DNA of 64,000 nt from NCBI RefSeq assembly GCF_001039355.2, contig NW_019775469.1:1-64000 (forward strand), in the 5' to 3' direction. This stretch comes from Lingula anatina. Taxonomy: Eukaryota > Brachiopoda > Lingulata > Lingulida > Lingulidae. How positions within the stretch are numbered: the stretch's first letter is position 1; each line of letters opens with the position of its first letter. Made by a program: the position numbers and the translations under genes. The notes beneath the pieces are model-generated. The model did no database searches. It worked only from the letters and a program-made list of their open reading frames with translations, and was not told the origin of the DNA. This document shows, one piece after another, positions 20,985-34,600 of the stretch.

Positions 20985-22289
20985 TTAAATATAAATGCCT
21001 TCTGTCGAGTGTGGCCTTCCACTGCTATTGCGTAGCGCCATGCCAGGCTGCCCGGGACTGCTCATCCCTTCTGACCAATCAGAGTGTGCCGAGTGAGGGG
21101 AGGAACTTGACCATTGGCCAGGAGAGTCGGGGGACGGTGTCAAGTAGTGCTCGGGTAGCGCCACCTGTGCAATTCGCTGAGGCGTCGACTCTGTGCTCAT
21201 CTGGCTGTGATGGGAGGGAGGAGTCGGGTACTGACCGATCCCGACGTTAATGCGATATCCCGTCGCAGTCTGCTGCTGGGGAACGTTGTTGCCATAACTG
21301 CAGTCGCTGTTGTAGTAATTGTGTGGACTACTGTGTGGACTGCACTCACTGCCGTTGTAGTAATTGGGGGGACTGGCCTGCATGCGGAGGCTCTGCTGCA
21401 TGGCTAGCTGATGCATGGGAGAGGTTGGGAAGCTTTTCTTCACAGGGGACGTCACGCTGGGGGGACTCCCGTGGGACAGAGGCGGCGACATGGAGGATAA
21501 ACTGCCTTGTGAACCAGTGGAAGGCAAGCGCTGGGCCTGCTGCTGCTGCTGTTGTTGTTGCTGTGACATTTGCTGTTGTTGTGACTGCTCCCACAACTCC
21601 AAATGATTTGAATCCGGCCCTCCTCCTCCTCCACCAAGATGGTGCGGGCTCGTGTGACTGTACCCAGATATCATCGGGTCGTCGTACCCCGTTTGTAATG
21701 CACACGACGGATGCATGTCCTCTAGAGCATGCATGCCTTGCTGGGCCATAGATAGATGCCCATTGCATGAGTCAGTGAAAGTCTGAGTAAGCTCGTTAAA
21801 GCTGCCTGGTGAACCCAGGGAGTGGTGAGGGGAGGAATCTGTACTACTGGAGAGATTCCTGGGTTGTGAGTTTTTACTCTGGCTGTTGGTTTTCTTTTTC
21901 CGTGACCTGGGAGGCTTATTGGCCACAGTTCTGTCAGCCCCATCGGGAGAGATGGGTCCCTTGTGAATATTATTGTGATTACTACTACCGGTGCTGTTTT
22001 GCCGTGACCGCTTGCTCTTGGACTTCTTTGAGTGACCGTTAGGGGTCATAAACTGCTGGTGTGGATTTTGCATATGTGGGGATGTGGCCATGCCGTTGGC
22101 CATCATGGGGCTGCCCACCCCATAGCTATCAAGTAACTGCACTATATCGTGGTGCATTCTCTCCTCGGCTATCTCTCGTGGAAGGCGATCCATGTGGTCG
22201 GTGATGTCGCGATTTGCAAAGTTATCCAAAAGAATCCTTGCTGCTTCCAAACTTCCTTCCTTTGCTGCCAGAAACAGCGGTGTTTGCTC
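20985..22289 (-). CDS. Notch: Notch last exon: ankyrin 6-7, Gln-rich region, PEST, stop
   Basis: 434 codons plus TAA at 20987-20985. Starts [20 protein letters not shown] and continues through [19 protein letters not shown] (last ankyrin repeat). A basic cluster ([17 protein letters not shown]) gives nuclear import. A Gln-rich stretch near 21530-21590 follows, then Ser/Pro-rich PEST sequence with [17 protein letters not shown], the conserved degradation-related motif. Confidence 0.97.
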   Translation of the reverse strand, partial: EQTPLFLAAKEGSLEAARILLDNFANRDITDHMDRLPREIAEERMHHDIVQLLDSYGVGSPMMANGMATSPHMQNPHQQFMTPNGHSKKSKSKRSRQNSTGSSNHNNIHKGPISPDGADRTVANKPPRSRKKKTNSQSKNSQPRNLSSSTDSSPHHSLGSPGSFNELTQTFTDSCNGHLSMAQQGMHALEDMHPSCALQTGYDDPMISGYSHTSPHHLGGGGGGPDSNHLELWEQSQQQQMSQQQQQQQQQAQRLPSTGSQGSLSSMSPPLSHGSPPSVTSPVKKSFPTSPMHQLAMQQSLRMQASPPNYYNGSECSPHSSPHNYYNSDCSYGNNVPQQQTATGYRINVGIGQYPTPPSHHSQMSTESTPQRIAQVALPEHYLTPSPDSPGQWSSSSPHSAHSDWSEGMSSPGQPGMALRNSSGRPHSTEGIYI

Positions 22290-25200
22290 CTGTAAAGATA
22301 ACACATAAATTTATTGACAGAAAGTTTGACGGTTACATACAGATGGAATTAAATTTCAACCTACTTTACAGCAATACTTGACATATGTAATACAAATAAA
22401 AAGATCTTTGCTCACAAATTCACTGTCAACTCAAATCATACCATAATATTTTTTCACATGTATCATACATAGAACCTTTGAAGTTCATCTTTTCAGACGA
22501 TGACTTGTATTAATCTAAATACAGATGATGCCTTGTGTAAATACCTTGTTATCCTGGGCGTCTCTATTCGCCCCATTCTGCATAAGTACCATGGTGGCAT
22601 CCACATTATTGACTGCTGCAGCCCAGTGTAAGGCTGTCTTACCTAGATACAGAGAAAGCAAAAAATATATTTACAGATATACAATAACAAGTAAAAGGCA
22701 AAGGTGCACTCACTATTGGAAGTTCTTCTTTAGTAGACATTTTCTTTGATCATATTGAATATACAGATTCAAGTGTAACATTTTATATTTTTGTAAACAA
22801 AAGATATTACATATAAATCCAGTTGCATCATAAATAAATACATCATACACTTAACTTTTAAAAACAATTTTTTAAAGGATAAGTAACCCAAAGTTAACTT
22901 TATACACTAAACTGAGGGGTTAAAACTTCATCTGCAGGGGTTCCCAATACATCCAATCATCACTGAATTAGAAATATTGAAATCCCATGATTTTGTGGGA
23001 AAAAATTCATGTCTGATAGACTCACCATATTCATCAGTAGAGTTAACATCTGCCTCAGCATTCATCAGTTCCTCTACCATTCCCTCCACTGCCAGTCTCA
23101 CTGCCAAGATCAGGGGGGTGGTACCATCATGCATGCGGGCGTTAAGATTGGTCGCACGGTTCCTCAGCAAAATCTAAATGTAAATACAATCAAATGATTT
23201 ATCGTTATTCACAGTCAAATAATAATTCTTGGTGTGTTCTGGACATGTTATAACTCTTGACATGTTCATTACTTTACCATTTTTTTTCAATATAATTCAG
23301 TAAGTGATTAAATCTGTGATTGAAATGTTCATTATCCGTTTCTAAATCGATTTTTCCTATTGGTTAATAACATACATTTTTTCCTGAGAGTGAAATGAGA
23401 CAAACTACTGAAATATATACTGAACCCTTTTACCATTTCAAATTTGACTGAGTTAATATTCAACTCACAGGAATCAAAACTTAAACCTGATTCACATTGG
23501 CAATAATACTGGCTGAAGACAAGTATTTCAAAATATTATGTGTGTTTTTATACCTGGAAGACTCCGCTAGCATCGGCAGCCACTGCAGTGTGGAGAGGGG
23601 TTCTGCCAGTGTTGTCCTGCGTGTTAGGGTCGGCACCCGCATCCAGCAGTCGTTTTGCTGCATCAGCACGTGCATTTCGTGCAGCTAAGTGGAGCGCTGT
23701 CTCACCTGGTGAACAGATACATGAGTGTATGAATACAGTAAGGTCAGGTGGGCAGAAGACCAAGAAGTTTGGAAATTGAGCACTTATTAATGATATATTG
23801 TGGCATTATGTTTAATATAACCCCACATTGATGTAGAAGAATAATGGTGAAACTGGGTAAGCTGTAATCTAACTGTAAGTCAATTTTACCCACTTATTAA
23901 TGTATTTCATCAAATAAAAACAGCATATTCAAGTCCTACCATATTAAAGAATATGCCATAAACACAGTTATATAAGTAGTAAAGTATTTTCACAAAAACT
24001 TTTAACCTGTCTGGGAGCATCAATTTAATTGCTTCTACTCACCAGTCCTGTCAGTCTGCATGTTAATGGCAGCTCCCTGCATCAGTAGATCAGATATGAC
24101 ATTGCCCACGCCTTCATCTTCACCACCCTCGGCTGACCCTGACCCTGACCCAGAACCGCTGCTTTCATCATCAAACTCTAGACCATTCCCTCGGATTGCC
24201 GCCACCATCAAAGGCGTTAGGCCATCTTAAGTGAGAGACAAATATAATTTAAATACAAGTTTGAGCTCTTTTTTTTTTAGAATGAAAGGTCATCCATCAT
24301 ACATCATGATCAAATTAGATGTGACAGAATAATGGTCAACAAAGTAAAGTTAACTTTGGAGATGCAAAAGCCAAAATATTGTTAATTTTCATTTTAGGGG
24401 TTTCATATCAAATTCAAAGTGTCCTATGATCTCACCTGGTCCTTTAATGTCCACATTCTTGGTGTCGTAATGTTCGTCACCTTGCGGTGGTGTGAGGGCC
24501 AGAATGGACGGGTTGTGAACATTGGCCGCGTCCAAGTGTTGCTGTGTCCACTGCCTGGTGTCCATCTCGTCAAAGTCTTCTCCATGGACCTGGGCATCTC
24601 CCTGTTGGTCCATCTGGAGTGACAATTATTATTATTATTATGACATTTTGTTTATCAATTATTTCATTGTAGAGAATATCTTCCCAATTAAGGTTGAATC
24701 TTTTACCATGTGACAACTGCTTCCCTAGGCAAATATTTTGAATTTAAACTTAATCCTCATAACTTCTCAATGCTGTTAATTTTTAATGCTTAACCCCTTT
24801 TTTGAACACCCTTTTCAAATCTACTTCTCATAAAAAAATTTCTAAATGTTTTGAGACAAATGGCAACAAAAACAGCAGATGCTCAGTTACTCCCAGTGTT
24901 ATTGTACCCCGCTAGGTTGATAAAGATGAAACATTTCTTTTTTTTTACCTTCATTTTCTTTTGTTTCATTGGAGGTTCATCGTCACTCCATGCATCTGGG
25001 GAACCATTGTCAGTAACGTCCAGGGGCACTTGACCATCACAATGACCACCATTGAAGTTCCTGGAAAAGTAAATTTTACTTTATTTTTTTCTGTTCTTCA
25101 TTGTCTCTTTCGACCTGATGAAGTTGAAGTCATAATCTGATAATCTTTTATGTTCCGTACAAAATTTTTTGTGTTCAACATGAATTTTTACATGACAAAA

Positions 25201-28200
25201 AACTGCAACAGTCAACATTTACAAAAAGCTGAATAAGTTTGATAATAACTCAAACAATTCAACTGCTTTGTGCTGTGCAACACAAGATGTCACAGTGTTA
25301 TAGCAACTGCATATGAAAATCTTTTATGCAAAAACCTACTTCATCTCCTGCCCATCTGGTCCTTTTCTAGTCTTGGAACCCTTCCGTGAATTCTTGTGGC
25401 TGGCAGTCGCAAAGAAACCTTCGGGGAACCAGGTCACTCCACGTGCAATCTTGCGTTTCCGTGTCGTTGTTATGAGTACACCGAGGAGAAGAGCAACCAC
25501 TAGGATACTGACAGCACCAATGACGATATAGGCTACATTGATTGGAGTTGATGGTGTAACGTCCGTTGTTCCATCTTCACCTTAAAGATAAAGCGCATTT
25601 GTTTATGCTTGTCTTGTTTACAAGGGTTTAATATCACCTGATGGAATTACCTTAATTTTGATAAACTACAATTCAGCAATATGAGCACGTAAATCAGTGG
25701 AATGGCAAAACAAACCAAAATTAACCTTTTCTTACACATACACAAAATAAAAATTTAAAAACCTGAAAATACCAAGATCATAACTTACTTGAGACTTTGG
25801 ATATGTCTAAAGAAGGTTTCCAATTATTATTCTTAATGGCAGCGGCTATGAACTGGGCCACAGTGTCAGCTGTCCCAAGGCATTCTTGCTGAAGCTCTAT
25901 ACACTTGGTCAAGTCAACCACCAAGTACACTTTGGTCCTGTTAGAAAAAAATCCCATAAAATTCTATTGTACAACAAACATGGAACCAGTGACTTTTAAC
26001 AGTGATGAGACTGCCACTACGTGAAAAAGTCTGAAAATATGATAAGGGTCTCAAGAGGCCCTCAGCATCGATCTTAGCATCGATACTTTTGGCTTCCAAA
26101 AAGTCAAAAATCCTCCGATAGTTAGAAAAACCCCATTACTGTTTGAATAATTCAATTCTTTAAAACCATCAAAATGTGGTTAATATTCTGATTGGAATGC
26201 ATGTAAGTTCTATTTGTTATTATCTTGTACATTAATAACATCAGTTTGAATAGACCATGACTATGACTTTAACATTCAACAATCATCTCCCCATTTCCTA
26301 TGATCATACTGATATCTGTTGTATAAAATGGCTAAATCCCTTTTATTTGCATTACCCGTCAAACTTTTTAAGACACATTATGAGAAGAGAGACACCATTA
26401 AAACTTAATTCTTACCATTCATCATCATTTCTTCTAAATCTTCGTAGGATATCTTTGACAAATCTCTTCACCCTGACCTCATTGGTTTCGGGGTGCCAAG
26501 GATAAATCATGTCCGCCCCGTTTGCATCCTTCTTTACTTTGACCACAGCGCGAAGAAGTCTGCCAAGATTACGTAGGAAGTCCACAGACTTATTCCTGAA
26601 AACATCCGGTGGCACACGGACAATGAGGACCAAGACACCATCAGCAGTTTGCAAGGGCACATCTCCAAGACAATCGTCTCCATCCCAGTTGCATTCCTCC
26701 GTATTGCAGCCTCTGTCGCAGTGTCCGTTCGCATAGTGATTCCTACAGTACGGATCGAAAATGGGGTTGCACTCTCCAAGACGAGGCTCACAGTCGAAAC
26801 CATCAAAGAGGCACTCTGGCGTGTTACACTGCTCGTCACAAATGCTGTTGTTGAAAAGCTGGTAGCAAAATGTGTCATCTTTGACTACAGTGCAGTTTTG
26901 CCAAGGTGAGACACCGAAGCAGTCTTTACCGTCATAACCACAGGCATATTTGTTACACTCCTCCTGAAATAATATGAACAAAATCTTGTGATTATCACAC
27001 AGTATCAAAAGAGATCTGCTTATAATCTACACAAGGCTTCATGGCAACTTGAACCATTCTAAGGGACTTTCAACCAAGTCTGTTTTGTGTGTTAGTCACT
27101 TGCTCACCAAGATCACCAAAAAGTGAGCAGAGAACAGGCAGAAAAACCATTAGCTTCGAATGTTGAGAACCTTTTTCTTATTACACTTTAAGCAACACAA
27201 ATTGGACTAATTTTTTCCAAAAATTTTCATTCAAAAATCCAATATGTTTTGAGCACATTTTCTCTTACATCACATTTCCCATTGCCCGCCTTGTTGTCGC
27301 AGTCCAGTTTTTTGCACTCCAGTCTCAGAATGTCCAGTGGACTAAGAGTGGTGAAGTCCGGCCCCACGGGCTCTCCGATACCACCAGGGGCATTGGGGTC
27401 AAACACCTGGCAGTTGGTGCCCCGGTACGAGGGTGGACAGTCACACTGGTAGAAGCCTGGTGCAAAGGAAGTGAATTCGATGTTAATCATTTTCAATACT
27501 TATTATAACTAGTAGTACAAAAGTGCAAGAAATGGTTCCACTTAATTTTCAATGTTCAACCAAACACAACTTACAATAAATAATGGTCAGCTAAGATTAG
27601 GACACCATCTACAATTGATAATGTCAGTTCCATGACTTTTAGTTTATCTTCCTTAAACATTTTCTTCCCATTAAAAACAGTGTTCTAAACTCTCCCTTAC
27701 CATCTTTATCGAGACAGGATCCATTGTTTCTGCATGGATTGGAATCACATTCATTTCTAATGTCCACCTCACATCCTCCGCCTACAAAGTTTGGCGGACA
27801 TTCACAGGTGTAACTCTGTGCATTAGGAATACACCTGCCGCCGTTCTGGCATGGAGAACTTGCACACTGGACATGGTGGAATTCACAGTATGTGCCAGAG
27901 TAACCCTAGAAACAAACACACAAGAGTCAAAAGATGTCTACAGATGTTAATAAGCCTCAGACAAGTATTCCATAAATACAGATTTTTAACTGCCATTTTC
28001 GATATATACTGCACTGAAAAACTTTCAAGAAATGTTCTCTTTTTGTGACAACAAAACAGGCTGAACACCATTTTTAATGTTTCCATACATAACATGCTAC
28101 CTCACATTTATTCCTCTGTTTATATCAACCATTTTCACGGAATCTCCTAAGGTGGTATTATCTCTAAAATACTTTGCTCCTAAAAGCATTCATTATAGCA

Positions 28201-31200
28201 AGAAAAATGTTCTTACCTGTTGACAGATACAAACAGAACCAGCACAAGCAGCATTGTTTTGGCAGGGATTAGAACTGCAGAAGTCCTGCAAGGTTTCACA
28301 GTGGCGGCCCGTCCAGCCGGGGTTACAGTCACAGCGATAATCATTAACCAACTGGATACAATCCTGTGACCCTGGTGACAGGCAAGGATCAGACAGGCAC
28401 TCGTTCACGTCCCCTTCGCAACGATCGCCAACAAATCCTGGTGGACAGCGGCATTCGAATCCCCCAACACGGTCAATGCATGTCCCGTTGTTGTGACACG
28501 CCCCACTGTAACAATCCACGACGTTAATCTCACACAGTTTCCCCAGCGTCCCAGGTCGGCAGGCACAGTGGAAACCATGGGGAAGGTCATGACACGTACC
28601 GCCATTGTAACAGGGCTTTGGAAGGCATTCATTTATGTCTGTCTGACATTGGCTGCCATTGTAGCCCGCGGCGCACTGACACCTGTACGTGCCTATACCA
28701 TCTATGCATGTACCGCCATTCTGGCACGGGACGGACTCACACTCGTTGATCTCAGTCTCGCAGTAACTCCCAGTGTAACCTGGATGGCAGTCGCACACGT
28801 GGGAGTTTCCAACATCCCGGCATGTTCCGCCATGAGCACACAGATTGCTCAGGGAGACGCCTATGAAAGTGAAATCATCCAATCTGTATATTACACCTTA
28901 TATATATTTATATAAATGAAGCACATGAACACAGATTACTTCTTCACTGTTACTTTTTGTGAAAGAAACTTAAATCATTTCATACAAATCTGAAAAACTC
29001 ATGTATATACATATTCATTTTTACTTACAATAAAAGTCACTATGAAAATTTTTTAAGAAGTAATTAGTAATATGCTCAAGAGACAAGGAAAAAAATTTAG
29101 CCATCAAAAATCAAACTCAATTCCTGTGTGCTGTCCTACCTTTGGTGTTGGCCGCCACCGCACAGGACACGAGGCCCACGTCACAGTAACGCCCTGTCCA
29201 CCATGCTTTACACAGACACTGGTAGCGATTCCCTATCTGCTCACAGGTGGCGCCGTTTTGACATGGTCCAAGACTGCACCAATCCACAAAGCTCTGAAAT
29301 ACCACAACAAGAATGAATAAGAGTTCCTCTATGTACTTAAAACAACAAACTGATTTATCATATTAAACCTCATTACTCAAGTAAGAATGCTGCACTTGAA
29401 GTCAAATCTTGTGAGTAACTTAAGATAAGTCAAATATTCTCTTTCTTAAGTATCTTTATGAAGTCCATAGCCTTCAAACTGAAAAAGAGATGGAGAATAT
29501 GGAGTTAAAAACTTAAAATACATAATGTGACAGTTCCCTTACCTCACACTGTGGTCCAGTATAACCATAGGGACAATGACACTTGTATGAGCCAGCAACC
29601 AGGGAGCAGGTCCCACTGTTCAGACATGGTTGGGACTCACAGGCATTGATCTTATGCTGGCAGTTAGACCCTGTGTACCCTGGTGCACAGTGACAGCGGA
29701 AAGAGTTCACCAGGTCTATGCAAGTGCCTCCATACAGGCAGGAACTGAAATGAGAGAAATCCAATATAAATGTATATTTTTGAGAGATCTTTTAAATCTA
29801 GTATTGAAATGTAATGTATCATTCACAAAAATCCTCAATTTATCACATCAAAACAGAAGAAAGATTCTGATGGTAGCCAGAACAATTTTATTTTTGAAAA
29901 CTTTCTGTAAAACATGTGCATTATCCAATAATTCTTTTTCTCTGATAACATGAGTCAATATTAAACAAAACTTCTTCAAACTTTGTCTATGAAGACGGTA
30001 CAAATTTTTACAAGAGAATGTTCTAACAAAGCACTTCTTGAAAGAATAAAGTGACAGTGTTTGGTGGTCTAATGGCTAACCTTGAAGTACAGTCATTATC
30101 ATTGATCTGACAATGCACTCCACTAAAACCAGGCTGACATCTGCACGTGTACGAATTCACGTAGTCTGTGCACGTAGCACCATTCTGGCACGGGTTTGAC
30201 AGACACTCGTTCACGTCCTCTTGGCAGTGATGGCCACCAAACCCACTGACGCACATGCAGGTGTATCCACCAATTTCATCGCGACATGTTCCACCATTTT
30301 GACATGGATCTGGAAAAAAAATTCAGTTGTTTTACTAGAGCACTGACAATTCATGGGGTTACAAAAGGTTTTTCAATACAGTTGCTGCTTGCAAAATTAT
30401 AACTGCACAGAAACATTGGAAAGAATTCCTATTGACACTTTTCAGCTAATGTCTCAAACAAAAACTATGACTAATATGGAGATAATAAGAGACTCTTCTT
30501 TATAAGAAAGGCAAAAACTACATATCTTCTTATGAAATAAAAGATTTTAAAGCACATCAATAAAAACAAGTTTTAGTGGAAAATGTAAAATTATCTACCA
30601 TGTGCACAGTCATCTCTGTTGACGGCACAGTGTCTGCCCTCAAAACCAGTGGTACAAATACAGGCATAGGAACCGTTGGTGTTTTTACAGGTGGCGCCAT
30701 TAGCACAGGGTGCCACCAAGGCACACTCGTCTATGTCCTGTTCGCAGAACCGTCCTAGAAAATTAGGAAAGGATATTATGTCTTGGCTTATACTTCTGGA
30801 TAAAAATAATGTTCACATATAACCACAACCAAAAATACAAAAAGAGACGGACTGAAAGTTTATGTACATTGAAATGTAAAATAATAATAAACCCATTGGG
30901 AGAGAAGTAAGAACATGACAATAAATTCCTAATTTAGTGTAATTCAGATTAAATAGCAGCTTCGTTTCCCTTGCTCAAAAATAAACTAGTCCTTTCTGTT
31001 GCTCAACAAAACTTTAAAAAGAGAAATGAAAAATACTATAAATTAACCCTTGGATAAGTAACATGAAGCCAGTGCATCCAGCTTACCTGTGTACCCTAGC
31101 CCCAGACACTGGCAGGCAAAGTCCTGGTAGTCAGCTGACACCTGACACGGGGCGCCATTCTGGCACTGGTTGGGCTGACACGGGTTCATCTCAACGTCGC

Positions 31201-31557
31201 AGTTCCTCCCTGTGAAGGGCAGGTTGCACACACAGCGATAGGCGTTCACCTGGTCAATACAGTCACCGTGTCTGCACGGGTTGCTGGCGCAGTCGTCTAT
31301 ATTGGACTCACAGTTCACTCCTGCAGAAAGAGAGATTTGTTGCTAAACATTACGATGACTCAAAAAAAAAGATCTGTACAGAAGAAATAAGTTTTTTCAT
31401 TGTAAGATGTCAAGCATGTTTTTATCATACAAGAGAAAGGAAATCTAATAGTATAAATAACTGGTTGATAATTTTCGCCTCAATAAGCTTTAACACAAAA
31501 ATAAGCTGAAATATGTGCCAGATTAATACCACATTCCACTCAATTGACATTAATTTA

Positions 31558-31600
<43 letters not shown>

Positions 31601-34600
31601 CAATCCAACAACATGCCCTACCTGTATAGCCAGGTTGACAAGAGCACTGGTAATATCCCAGTCTATCAATACAGGAACCACTGTGCTGGCAGGGATTAGA
31701 CAAACACTCATTGGTCTCTTGTTGGCAGCGGAAACCTTCATATCCTCGTGGACAGGAACAATTGAACCTGTAAATGTATTACAGTATGGAGTGAAGTTGG
31801 TGATACTTGAGTGTATACTGATGTATTCAAAAGCTTAATCTCCGTCCTTTTTCAAATTCTATGGCACCCTTCTCTGCAACTTCATTCCTGCATCAACTGT
31901 TTATGGACTTCAAAAACAAGCTACATTAGCCTTCAGTTGTTCTTTTTAATTTCAAATTTTCCTCCGTCATTTTTCTTTGGTCCTTAGCATTGAAAAAAAA
32001 AAAGAAAAAAAAAAAAAAAAACAATATCCTACAGCAAAAGATGAGAGGTCTGTTCAAGCCATTACCTGTCCACCCCATCAATACAGCGTCCTCCATTCAG
32101 GCAAGGGTTACTGTCACACTCATTCACATTGGAGAGACAGTTGAGGTCGTAGTATCCAGGTGGACATTCGCACGTGTATTCGTTGATCAAGTCAGTGCAG
32201 CGGCCATTATTGTGGCATGGGTTGGAGGCGCACTCATCAATGTTGATTTCACAGTGGGTGCCTAAAATTCACATGGAAAAATTCAAATTAACACACTGTA
32301 TTTTATTTATTTATTTATTTATTTATTTATATATTATTATTATTATTTTTTTGTAAATTCACTTTTGACATTTAACACTTCTGGATTTGACATTCATTCT
32401 TTCTTTTTCACCTGCTTTACTTTAACATAATAAGTCTGACAAATCTTTTCCCACAGTCCTTTAAAAAACTATAAAATATTTCATGGTACAGAAAACAAAC
32501 CAACTTAATGTAATATCTTCATGTAAATAAAGCTAAATTTTATACATTAAATGCAGATATATCCAATGAAACAAAACCTGTTACCTGTAAAGCCAGGATT
32601 ACATTGACACCTGTATCCATTCAGCTGGTCTACACAGGAGCCGTACTGACATGGGTTGCTGGCACACTCATTGATGTTCACCTCACAATTGTTGCCTGCA
32701 ATAAAACCATTACTTCTTATTATAACTTGCTGAGATAGAGACAGAGAGAGAATAAGAAACTTTCCCTGTTTGACATTTGGGCAACGGTGGCAAATGGGAA
32801 CTAATGATTAGTGTTTAACTATATCTCTTCAGTTCAGTACCAGTATAAAAATGCAAAAAAAAACAAAAAATCACCTTGAGTCCCCAGGGGACAGCGACAC
32901 GAATACCCAGGGATCAGGTCGGTACACGTCCCGTTGTTCATACATGGAGCACTGTTACATTCCTTGATCTCACTTTCACAATATCTCCCAGTGTACCCAG
33001 GGTGACATCTACAGTTAAAACTGGCGTAGCCGTCCACGCACACTCCATGGTTACAGTTTATTCCCACGCAGTCGTCTATGTTAGATTCACAGTTTCTGCC
33101 AGTAAAACCTGATCATAAATAGAAGACAGGATTAATGGTTATTACAAACATACATAATATTTGAAAAACAGTATTCAATTACTAGTATGTCATCAATTTA
33201 ATAATGAAGAAAAGGTTACTCATTATGATACATCTTACAACCATTAAAAACTCTGATGAAATACCTACATAAAACATATAGATGATAAAAATCTGACTGC
33301 CTGTTGTTTTTTATTCAAAATTCTTTATTCAAAAACCACCCTATTCTGAATCATGAATTCAAAGCCATGGTGGTTAACAAATTTCTTAACGAGTGTACAA
33401 ATGGAGTGAACAAGACATAAGAACAACACGGTACCTCTGGTACAGTCACACAGATATCCGTTGATCATGTCCACGCATGTCCCAAACCGGCAGGGGTTGC
33501 TGTCACAGTCATCAATGTTAATTTGACAACGTGGACCCGAGAAGCCTGGAAAAAAACAGTAGGTTTGGATGAGAAACAGGTACGTGTAGGCATGTGTGGG
33601 CATGCATACATAGCGACATGCATGCACACACATTCTGATAATACATTTCCCAAGAGTTGTGTCTTCCTTTTTTATATTTTTATTTTTAACATTCCAAATT
33701 CTTGAAAAAAAAAAAAAAAAAAACACACCAAAAACAGCAACTATCTGTTCATATAATTGCTGCTGTTTTAAATAAACCAAATTTAAACCATGGAACTCGT
33801 ATCTTTAACTTTCTAATGAAATATTTCTGTTGTTACAAATGAAGCATATGGTTATCTAACCACTGTTTTTTGTTCCGTTTTGTGGCCCAATAAAATGACT
33901 AAGCAGATAAAAATGAGTGAACACTGAAAAGAGAGTCACTTGTAGAAGGGATCAAAGTTGAATAGAAATGATTCTAGTTCATCGAATTACTGGGAAACCA
34001 CACATTCACCAAAACAGTACAGTCAAAGCATAGATCAAGTTTTTCACCTTGTCCCCATGTGGTGAAATAAAAAGAAACGTTAAATCAATAAAAGTTCTAA
34101 GCCGAGCAAAATAAGATCAACAGAATGACTAACTGGTTCCTTTTAACACCCTGAAAATAATTCTCAGTAGGTCAATTCTTCACATGATGCGAGGAGATTT
34201 TTTGGCCAACTGCCCTCCACGTTCAATCAACCTGCAGTTGCTTGGGCAGGGAAAACATTTCTCATAAATACATGCTAAAACTCACTAATAAGGATTAAAA
34301 GGCATTTGGAGAGAGACTAATTAACACAAGAAAATTGGACGTGTATATGTATGTGCATTATTGTTCAACCAGGCAACTATATACTGATTGCCATAATTGT
34401 TTATAGTTTGATACCGACCTGCTTGACACTGGCAAGAGTATTGACCTATTGAATCAACACAAATGCCGTGATTCTGGCAAGGGCTGCTTTGACACTCATC
34501 AATATCAGCCTCACAGAGAGTTCCTGTGTAACCTGCAATTGGATGAAATTCAAAATGTGATGAAACTGAAACATCACCATAATGTTTAAATATCAAAGGT

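Noticed and set aside
21323-21751. Long frames antisense to the Notch last exon (Cys-rich, Val-rich)
   Set aside because: They mirror the Gln- and Ser/Pro-rich Notch coding sequence; the Cys run is simply the complement of the Gln codons.
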